Below are positions 1 through 6,098 of a stretch of 64,000 bases of DNA, one piece after another. The notes beneath the pieces were generated by a model. The model was given only the letters and a program-made list of their open reading frames with translations, had not been told where the DNA came from and made no database searches. The position numbers and the translations under genes were made by a program. Each line of letters opens with the position of its first letter. Position 1 is the stretch's first letter. The stretch spans positions 1-64,000 of the forward strand of contig JAQBQB010000027.1 in the NCBI GenBank assembly GCA_028287235.1, in the 5' to 3' direction. The DNA is from Gemmatimonadota bacterium (GTDB lineage Bacteria > Gemmatimonadota > Gemmatimonadetes > Gemmatimonadales > Gemmatimonadaceae).

Positions 1-76
1 CTAATTTCGCCATGCGTCGCTCCGCGCCGGGGATCGGCAGCGGAGGATGCCCGCCCGGCGGGCATCGTCAAGCGAC

Positions 77-119
77 TGCGGGAATTTGGGTGTTCACACG
101 TGCGGGAATTTGGGTGTTC
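77..119. repeat. Two direct copies of a 19-bp sequence
   Basis: The 19-bp sequence TGCGGGAATTTGGGTGTTC occurs at 77-95 and again at 101-119, with five bases between the copies. It lies between decayed fragments at the left end of the accessory region, close to an IS3-type remnant. Short repeated blocks like this are found at the ends of some insertion sequences, so it may mark a lost IS terminus; that origin is inferred. Confidence 0.6.
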
Positions 120-147
120 TTCTACACCACGCCGTACTTCGAAGCCG

Positions 148-279
148 GAAGAGCTGGATCCGCGCTTTCTGCCCACGGTGCACCGCCGGCTCGGCGAGCT
201 TTACCGCCACCGGGGTGCCGCGCGGCGCGCCGCGGAGCACAAAGCCGCGTTCAGCGCGCTATGGACGCCGGAGGCGTAG
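148..279 (+). pseudogene. C-terminal fragment of a TPR/kinase-type protein
   Basis: An open frame from 148 to the TAG at 277 encodes a peptide with the pattern LDPRFLPTVHRRLGELY followed by RHRGAARRAAEHKAAFSALW. This resembles the last TPR-like helices of large Ser/Thr protein kinases common in Gemmatimonadota and Acidobacteriota, where a helix-turn-helix unit precedes the C-terminus. No start codon, kinase domain or upstream TPR units are present, because the preceding bases are repeat-like and out of frame. It is best read as the stump of a gene cut by the rearrangement that created the left edge of the island. The family assignment rests on one short motif. Confidence 0.45.
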
Positions 280-469
280 GGGCGGCGATCCCGAGCCTAG
301 AATAAGAACGTGCGTACTCTACGTTGTGGCAGGACCGCAACATTCCGGGACAGATTACGCCGCGGTCGTGTCAGCGAGCGGGCGGCTTGGCCGGCGGATC
401 GAGGCGTAGGACGCCTCCGGCATCGATCGAACCATCGCGCACGCGGTAGAACGCGCTCGCCTTCTCGCT

Positions 470-690
470 CAGTTTACGACTGAGGCGCTGTTCGCCGACG
501 TTGGGAACGAACGGACCATCGCCGAGTTGGCGAAGCAGTTTGACATGCATCCCGGCTAGATCACCGAGTGAAAGGGCACCGGTACGACTCGGTGCCGGCC
601 GCGACCACTGGCATCGCTCGCTACCTCACCCTCTACAACACGCTCCGGCCGCAGTCGCGCTTGAACGACCGTAGCCCCCGACGGCGCGTA
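470..690 (+). mobile_element. IS3-family transposase remnant (OrfA head joined to OrfB tail)
   Basis: At 470-559 the plus strand reads EALFADVGNERTIAELAKQFDMHP and then a stop. This is the helix-turn-helix start of an IS3 OrfA (family pattern ALEA..GEKTIAELA..F.VHP..I..WK). From about 568 the frame reads YLTLYNTLRPQSRLNDRSP, the C-terminal signature of IS3 OrfB (family pattern YN..RPHS.LGYRSP). The catalytic DDE core between them is missing. The element is therefore an internally deleted, inactive IS3-family relic. No intact inverted repeats could be assigned. Confidence 0.65.
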
Positions 691-785
691 CGTTGGCTCA
701 CTTCTGGAGACCGCCGCATCCTAGTCCCGCTCGCCGATCCACTTAGCCAACCGGCTCAGGCGGTACAGAGAACCGGAGCCACTTC

Positions 786-1094
786 TCATTGTAGAACACG
801 GGTGCGCCGTGTGAGCGTCATGCACGGGGGCGGTGCATTAGAGTTATTTAACTGCGCTACAAGCGCTTGGAGTCGATCGGCAGCTTCGTCAATCGTCAAT
901 GCGGTCGTGTCGATGATGGGTAGGCCGAGGAGGTTGGCCCGCTCGCGCAGGCGCGCGGCCCAGTTCTCCATACGGGCAGTCGCCAACTCGGGCTGGCCTC
1001 GCGATCCACGCAGGCGGGCCGCGCGCACGTCATCGGCGCAGTCGAAGAGAATCGCATGTGGATGCCACGACGTGCCGGCGCCGAGGCGAACACG
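786..1094 (-). pseudogene. C-terminal fragment of a P-loop nucleotide-kinase-like protein
   Basis: Reading the minus strand, an open frame begins just after an in-frame stop near 1097 and runs to 786. It contains SWHPHAILFDCADDVRAARL, then an RGQPEL segment, then WAARLRERANLLGLPIIDTT and a final amphipathic helix. This matches the C-terminal half of small AAA/P-loop kinases (the LDC...R..RL...RGQPEL lid region and the LGLPVIDTS strand). The Walker A N-terminal half is absent and the reading frames further upstream do not restore it. It is a truncated relic. Substrate cannot be inferred. Confidence 0.5.
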
Positions 1095-1183
1095 CTACTC
1101 GGGCGCGTTCGAGCGTCGAGGACTGCGACTCGGACGTCGCCGTCGAGAGAGCGAGTGTCCACAAAAACGGGTCAAGCGCGGCC

Positions 1184-2089
1184 TCAGCCTTCGCGAGCTG
1201 CCGGCGGCGGTGGCGTATGCGCCGCAAAATGCGACGCGAGTGACAAGAGTGACTCGGTGACCCGAATGATGAATTGGGCCTCCGAGCGCGAGTAGGTCAG
1301 ATGGCTTCCGAAGTCGTGGTGAACAAAACTGGCAAGCTGTTTCACCTTGGAAAGCACACCCGCGTATTCACCCCCCCGTTTATCACCGGCGGCACGAATA
1401 AAGAGATCCTTCAACGCTGAATCGGACCTCCCCGGGCTGAGATCGTGTCCCGCGGCCTCGAGGACTTTTCTGCAGAGTGAGACTGCCTCATCGTACTCGC
1501 CTTCGGTAATCTTCAGACGAGCCTCTCTCACGCGCTCAATGCCGCGACGAAAGTATTCTCGCTCAGCAGGGCCGTATTGAATTTCTACGATTTCATATTC
1601 GCCAACACCCGTTGCCTTCAAGAAATCGAGCCAGGTCTGTTGCTGGACGTGAAGTTCGATGACGGGAACGCTGAGAACTAACTCGGCCGCAGCTGCGACT
1701 GTAGTCGGCCATATTTGAAGCCAAAATAGCGGAGGGGCGCCGCCCCGCCGGCGTTCAATAAGCTCGAGGCGATAGGGATCCAGCTCGCACGCCAGCTCAA
1801 CCTGCGTGTCAAAGCCTTCCGGCGACGAACGAAGCGCTCTTCGTTCGCCCATCCGCGTAAGAATCGCCAAACCGTCACTATGCTGCCCGAGGCGGAGCTC
1901 TCCGTGAACATCGGGGATCTCGATGGGTCTCGGCGCTTCAGAAATGCCCGACGGTTGATGTCGCAGCGAGATGCTGATGCGGAAACAGAGCCGCGGATAG
2001 ACCGCAGAGCCGGCGTAGAGCGTGTGAACACGAACGGTTCCTACCACCCACGATCCCGCCGAAATATCAGATTCGCCGATGCTAGGCAT
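1184..2089 (-). CDS. Unrecognised protein of ~301 aa
   Basis: I do not recognise the family. The ATG at 2089 (MPSIGESDI) is preferred over an upstream start at 2167 because the extra 26 residues look like translated spacer. The N-terminal two thirds look beta-rich, with an aromatic WLQIWPTT segment near the middle. The C-terminal ~120 residues are helical: the run from YFRRGIERVREARLKITEGEYDEAV through a final YSRSEAQFIIRVTESLLSLA resembles helical C-terminal domains of abortive-infection-like proteins, although no HEPN catalytic R-x4-6-H motif is evident. It sits at the distal end of a minus-strand series that includes TIR and Hachiman genes, so an accessory or defence role is only a contextual guess. 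Confidence 0.7.
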   Translation of the reverse strand: MPSIGESDISAGSWVVGTVRVHTLYAGSAVYPRLCFRISISLRHQPSGISEAPRPIEIPDVHGELRLGQHSDGLAILTRMGERRALRSSPEGFDTQVELACELDPYRLELIERRRGGAPPLFWLQIWPTTVAAAAELVLSVPVIELHVQQQTWLDFLKATGVGEYEIVEIQYGPAEREYFRRGIERVREARLKITEGEYDEAVSLCRKVLEAAGHDLSPGRSDSALKDLFIRAAGDKRGGEYAGVLSKVKQLASFVHHDFGSHLTYSRSEAQFIIRVTESLLSLASHFAAHTPPPPAAREG

Positions 2090-2224
2090 TGTTGAGTAGT
2101 TGGTCGTCAGCTCCGACTGACTCAGCTGCGGCCAAGCCAAGTAGGAGCGCGCGCGGAGCCGGCCCATTCAGAAAATTGACTATCAGTCGCAGCATTCCCT
2201 AGCGGGGGTTCGTGATCTCGAACG

Positions 2225-2662
2225 TCAGTCTGGAACGTGCTGAACACGCTCGGAGTCGAACTGCGACTTGCACGCATGACACACCTGCGCGTTCCAGTTG
2301 CTCGTGTCTTGCACTAGTGGACGTTGACGGTGCTCGACTTCCCAGCACCTGAGACATAATGGTGGGCCCGATGGTTGGCCTTGGGCGTTCACGCGATACA
2401 CTGCGTCGAACCTCCGCACAACCGAATCCTTACTCTCAAAAGCCTCTTGAAGTGCGCTTATCGCTGCGTCCTTTTCCGCTAGAACGTCCTGCGCCTCTAC
2501 CAACTGAGTCTTTGCATCCGCTAATGCCAGAAGAAGGTCCGCCAGCCTGTTCTTAGTCTCTGCTTTGTCGAGAGCCGAATCCGACTCGCGTACGAGTTTC
2601 ACGATCTCAATGGCTGTCTTCACGCTGCCTATGGCAGCTGACAGGCTCGCAACATCAGGCAT
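2225..2662 (-). CDS. Coiled-coil protein with C-terminal zinc ribbon
   Basis: The start at 2662 gives MPDVASLSAAIGSVKTAIEI. Residues 1-45 are amphipathic helix, followed by a long heptad-rich coiled coil to about residue 85 (QLVEAQDVLAEKDAAISALQ). The C-terminus holds two CxxC pairs about 28 residues apart (CLRC and CHAC), which form a probable zinc ribbon. Short proteins of this layout recur as hypothetical genes in prophages, islands and plasmids. Their function is unknown to me. Upstream, between this gene and the TIR gene, are an IS3 remnant and a repeat copy. A role in defence is possible from location only. Confidence 0.75.
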   Translation of the reverse strand: MPDVASLSAAIGSVKTAIEIVKLVRESDSALDKAETKNRLADLLLALADAKTQLVEAQDVLAEKDAAISALQEAFESKDSVVRRFDAVYRVNAQGQPSGPPLCLRCWEVEHRQRPLVQDTSNWNAQVCHACKSQFDSERVQHVPD

Positions 2663-2772
2663 TTTCGACTGAGGAAGAGGTTGAACGACTACAATCTTGA
2701 GAATGCACGCGTCCAACTAACGCCTTAGATCAGCCGCAGCCGAGTCAAACAACAGCGTTGCACCAAGCGCAA

Positions 2773-2850
2773 CGCAACTCCCCAGATCGGCTGCGATCTT
2801 GCACCGGTTTCGCGCATATTAGAGTTCTATGCTACGCGACGTTCGAACGC
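2773..2850 (-). repeat. Copy 2 of a ~78-bp degenerate repeat (attC-like?)
   Basis: Read on the minus strand, this stretch shares about three quarters of its bases with 4178-4255, including CGGTGCAAG, TCGC and CCGATCTG at the same spacing. The symmetry visible in the other copy is largely lost here. It overlaps the tail of an IS3 remnant. It is noncoding, which also argues that the matching bases upstream of the TIR gene are noncoding. Confidence 0.55.
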
Positions 2851-2984
2851 AATAGGCGCCCGATAGCCGAATGCAGGTGCTAGTGGTTATACAGCGCCGA
2901 TGTCATAGATCGCCGTCGGACCGCGGCGCGTGAATACGGGAACCCACGCGTGAGCGGGGCCTTGAGCGAGTGAAAGAACAACTC
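2838..2984 (-). mobile_element. IS3-family OrfB C-terminal remnant
   Basis: On the minus strand from 2984 the translation reads ELFFHSLKAPLTRGFPYSRA, then SALYNH, a stop, and HLHSAIG. After a frame change it continues FGYRAPIAFE. This is the end of IS3 OrfB (family pattern ESFF.SLKAEL.....YNR.RLHS.LGY.SP..FE), including the last glutamate region of the DDE domain. It carries a nonsense codon and a frameshift, and everything upstream is missing. It is a different fragment from the remnant at 470-690 and lies in the opposite orientation. Confidence 0.65.
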
Positions 2985-3069
2985 GGAGTGAATGTATGCA
3001 CAACTTTGGTGCAACTTCCCGCGCGGGCTTCCTAAGTCGTTTTTACGGTTCAGCGATCGTTACTAGGCG

Positions 3070-4143
3070 CTACGTGAGATACTTGCGACCGGGCTCGATG
3101 CGCTCCAACCGCGCCGAGCACAAGGTGCGGACGCAGGAGCGTATGCGTGCTGTGTCCGATTCTCGGCAGTCGATGTAATTTATGCTCCGCATGTAGAGCG
3201 GCACATTCGCCGAACGGAGGTAAATCGGCACGAGAACAGAATCATTGCTCTCGCGGTGACGTATTCGTGCAAGATTGAATTCTTCCTTACACATTCGCGA
3301 CTGCACATAGGATGGAGAATACAGCGCGATAATCTTCCGACTGCACTCAATTGCTTCATCAATTCGCGACTGCCACGACGCACCGGCGCTAATGCTGATT
3401 CTGTCGCGAAAAACGCGAACCCGAGGCGCAGCCTCGACAAGGGCATTCATCAGCTGATCAACCGCGTTAGTATCGTCGTGCGAGTAACTGATGAAGTAGT
3501 CGAACTCAGCATCCCGGCGGTCCGAAATATTGGAAGGTCGGCCCGTCACGCCAGCGATCTCGTCTTGGAGCGTGTGAAAGACCGCCTCAAGTCGATGCGC
3601 CATCGTCTCCGAATGAACGACGATCTTAACCGTGTCGAGAGGCATGCCATTTCCTAGCCACCAAACTGCGGCCCGGAAAAGCGACTCGAACATCGCTACT
3701 TGATCAAATTTTTGATCTCCGGAGGCCACAACGGGCATAGCCACGGACCTTATCGGCGTATCACCAAGGACGAATGGCATGAGAGCGGAGAAAATATCCA
3801 TAGTCAGCTCAGCCGGATTGCCACGGACAAGGCGTTCGAAGCAAAGTAGACGACGGAAGCCGACAGTTGGAAATTCTGGACCCAAGTCTTTTGAAATCCA
3901 GCAGGAGAAGGACTCGCGAAGATCCTGCTCCTTCTCTGACGCAAGGCGTTGAACAGACATGCCCCTGCGGACAAGTGCTCCGATCAGCGACGTCGGTGTG
4001 GGTGCGTAGTCACCGGGGAAAGCCGAAACAACAAGGCAATCAACGGCGTCAGCAACTGCGAGTGATGCGAGATCACCATGAAGAAGTTGTAGCGACTTTG
4101 TCGTAGCGCCGTAGGCGATAGAACATTCTGCGAGAAGTTGCAT
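3070..4143 (-). CDS. Macro-like domain fused to a TIR domain
   Basis: The protein has about 357 residues. Residues ~35-185 have a macro-domain-like layout: DAVDCLVVSAF as the first strand, then SVAMPVVASGDQKF followed by a helix (MFESLFRAAVWWL) and the strand VKIVVHS. From ~213 a TIR domain begins with EFDYFISYSHDD, continues with VRVFRDRISI and SRKIIALYSPSYV, and has a CKEEF segment near 285, where NAD-cleaving TIR domains carry the catalytic glutamate. TIR enzymes of defence systems cleave NAD or make ADP-ribose-type signals, and macro domains bind such ligands; both together suggest a self-contained sensor-effector, which is inference. The start at 4143 is chosen because the upstream alternative would translate a repeat that is noncoding elsewhere. 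Confidence 0.85.
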   Translation of the reverse strand: MQLLAECSIAYGATTKSLQLLHGDLASLAVADAVDCLVVSAFPGDYAPTPTSLIGALVRRGMSVQRLASEKEQDLRESFSCWISKDLGPEFPTVGFRRLLCFERLVRGNPAELTMDIFSALMPFVLGDTPIRSVAMPVVASGDQKFDQVAMFESLFRAAVWWLGNGMPLDTVKIVVHSETMAHRLEAVFHTLQDEIAGVTGRPSNISDRRDAEFDYFISYSHDDTNAVDQLMNALVEAAPRVRVFRDRISISAGASWQSRIDEAIECSRKIIALYSPSYVQSRMCKEEFNLARIRHRESNDSVLVPIYLRSANVPLYMRSINYIDCRESDTARIRSCVRTLCSARLERIEPGRKYLT

Positions 4144-4177
4144 CGTGGTTTTCGAGAGGCATGCACTAGGGCGCGCG

Positions 4178-4255
4178 TAACCCTCAGATCGGTCGCGAGC
4201 TTGCACCGGATTCGCGGACATTGAAGTTCAAGCTTCGCGACGGTCTGAGGCAATA
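4178..4255 (-). repeat. Copy 1 of the ~78-bp repeat, with imperfect stem-loop
   Basis: On the minus strand the left arm CCTCAGACCGTCGCGAAGCTTG pairs with CAAGCTCGCGACCGATCTGAGG, leaving single unpaired bases and a loop of about 30 nt. GGTTAC follows directly. A degenerate second copy lies at 2773-2850. An imperfect palindrome with bulged bases between genes resembles an integron attC site, but the outer boxes do not match RYYYAAC/GTTRRRY. Confidence 0.55.
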
Positions 4256-4377
4256 AAACGATTGCTAGCCGACGGCCAAACGAATCACAGCTATTGTGGG
4301 TACCGCAGATAGTTGGACGAATGCCCGTTCAGTGCGCACGCGCAATAGCTGGGTCCTCTATGCGGCCGCCGGAAGAC

Positions 4378-4938
4378 TTACGCTAGTCCAATCGTACCGA
4401 CCATTACGCGAAGCTGCCTTGTAGTAACGCGCACGAGCGCGACTACCTCACTCTTCTCGCGTACCGGCTCAAGGAGACGATCCGTTCTGATCGTTAGATG
4501 TGTCACGAGACTGTCATCCTCAAGTAGGCAAAACAGTGGCTCCTCCTCAAGGGCGACTGGATGAGCTTCCTTGGGCAACGCGTTCGGCTCAGATGGGATC
4601 TTCAACGCATCGAGCAGAGTCTTGATGCGGTTGTCGATGTCGCCACTTTGGTTCAGCAATGAACCGGGGGGTTCCGGTCGCAAGAGCAAGATGTCCAACT
4701 CAGCAACGAGCTGGAGTTGTTCAGTAACTAGCGGCGCGAACCGAAAATCTCGTACGGGCTTAATAAGCCAGAAGTTCTGCCCGATTCTCTCCGGGCCAAT
4801 CATCTGCTCGAACGATTTCAGAGGGTACTGAGTCCACAGCTTTTTGAGCTGCACGTGAAAGTGCTTCCGAAGTGCGTGTTTTTCGGTCGGGCCGCGGTTG
4901 GCGCGCAACGGGCCACGATAGTGGAGGACAAACTCCAT
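4378..4938 (-). CDS. RusA-like Holliday-junction endonuclease family protein
   Basis: From the ATG at 4938 (MEFVLHYRGPLRAN) the protein is about 186 aa. Its centre carries GDIDNRIKTLLDAL (residues ~99-112) and later LLEDDSLVTHLTI (~138-150). RusA resolvases have the order D-x-D-N-x2-K-x3-DAL, then a DD pair that completes the metal site, so both catalytic segments are present. RusA cuts four-way DNA junctions as a homodimer. The N-terminal ~80 residues are longer than in phage RusA, so this is a divergent relative. Similar proteins occur as orphan genes in genomic islands, and nearby genes suggest defence or mobile-element context. Confidence 0.65.
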   Translation of the reverse strand: MEFVLHYRGPLRANRGPTEKHALRKHFHVQLKKLWTQYPLKSFEQMIGPERIGQNFWLIKPVRDFRFAPLVTEQLQLVAELDILLLRPEPPGSLLNQSGDIDNRIKTLLDALKIPSEPNALPKEAHPVALEEEPLFCLLEDDSLVTHLTIRTDRLLEPVREKSEVVALVRVTTRQLRVMVGTIGLA

Positions 4939-5050
4939 GGCTGGCGAAGTCGATGATTGTTTGACAGCCTCAGGAAGCGGACAAATGTGAGCTACCAACG
5001 CCGAGGCATTCGAGATCGTTAGGCAAATTGTTTGTCAAATTAGGCGTACG

Positions 5051-5574
5051 TTATACCGCCTGACTGAACGCAACGAACTCACCGAACATACGCGTAACCA
5101 AATCGTCGAAGTTGGCCAGCTCCTCAAACTGCGCTCTTCGAATCCGTCGTTGATTTGGACGTTCCTTCTTTACACCCTCCGCGTTAGCACGCGTGAATTT
5201 CGCCACTGCGAAGGACGAGATGTCAGGAAGCGGCTCGCCTGGCTTTCCGCCGAACCAGAGAAATGGGCCGCGTTGCATGGTGAGGCGGTCGAAATGGACC
5301 CCAGTACGCAGGCACTGGGCTTCGAAAGGAGCTTGAGACTCGCTCTCACCGATCCCGTGGCAGCTCCCTCAAATGAGGACTTGAGCTGGACGTGCCTCAC
5401 AATTCCGTTTGCCTCCAACACGATGTCGTATCCGCTGTCATCCACTTGAGGCTTAAGCACCTCGAACTGAGGAATACCCCGAAGCCAGAGTCGACGCATA
5501 ATCTCTCCCACTAGGAGATGCTCGATTAACATCTCCCGATACGACGAGAAAAGTGTGTCCTTGGTCGATGTCAC
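5051..5574 (-). pseudogene. Frameshifted PD-(D/E)xK-like nuclease-fold gene
   Basis: The frame from the ATG at 5574 begins TKDTLFSSYREMLIEHLLVG and includes VDDSGYDIVLEANGIVRHVQLKSS. The D...hQLK arrangement is typical of PD-(D/E)xK nuclease folds. Near 5303-5308 the coding signal moves to another frame: after ...KPSACVL the continuation is WVHFDRLTMQRGPFLWFGG, ending at 5051. Loss of one base in CTGGGGTCC explains the shift; CTGTGGGTCC would restore it. In the unshifted frame, translation runs as unrelated residues to 5170. A family of ~170-aa proteins with this architecture is familiar to me from genomic islands. Whether this is a real mutation or a sequencing error cannot be told from the sequence. 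Confidence 0.7.
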
Positions 5575-6098
5575 AGTCGAGTGGCTGATTGGTTATCCAA
5601 CGCCGGAGCAAGTCTGCAGACGCGTCACGTCAAAGCGGTGAAGGTCGTTCGTAGGAGGATGCTATTGCGACACTAGATATGAAACGCCTGGTTGTCTAGC
5701 GCCGCAGCTAGGGTGTAATGGGCCACGGCCACAGTGACCTAAGGTACGACAATTCAATCAGCCCGTTCTCAGCTTCAGCGTCCGTTAAGCCAACCGCTCC
5801 GCGATGTCGGGGATCGCGGGATTGATAGCCGTCCAACAAAGGCGAGAACTGCTCGCCGTCGGACAGGACTTAGTGCCGTTCAGACAGCGGAAAGCCGCCT
5901 CTCGATCGCTCGGATGGTGTGTGGCGGTGCAAAAAACGAACTGCGACCGGAGTTCAAGAACCGCGACGTCAGTGCCAGACCTTCAAAAACTAGTGCGGTG
6001 TGGTAGGCCATGCTCTCGTGACTGTTCTCTGAGTGAGACTAGCAGGCGACATTGTGGCAATTGGGGCCGGCCGGATGGTACGGCGGTGGGATCCTTCT
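5575..6098. other. Intergenic stretch with GTTRRRY-like motifs, no gene seen
   Basis: About 520 bp separate the helicase gene from the frameshifted nuclease gene. No coding frame with family-like features was recognised on either strand. On the minus strand it contains GCTTAAC (5784-5790), which fits the integron R'' pattern RYYYAAC, and GTTGGAT (5595-5601), which fits GTTRRRY and lies 21 bp before the next gene's start. The spacing of ~200 bp is long for an attC site. Confidence 0.4.

Noticed and set aside
4993-5024. A complete attC site between the resolvase and nuclease genes
   Set aside because: The boxes (TACCAAC and GTTAGGC) are only 32 bp apart end to end, too short for attC; kept only as part of the broader hypothesis.
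5595-5790. A complete attC site before the nuclease gene
   Set aside because: The boxes are perfect but ~200 bp apart and the arms pair poorly; not listed as a site.
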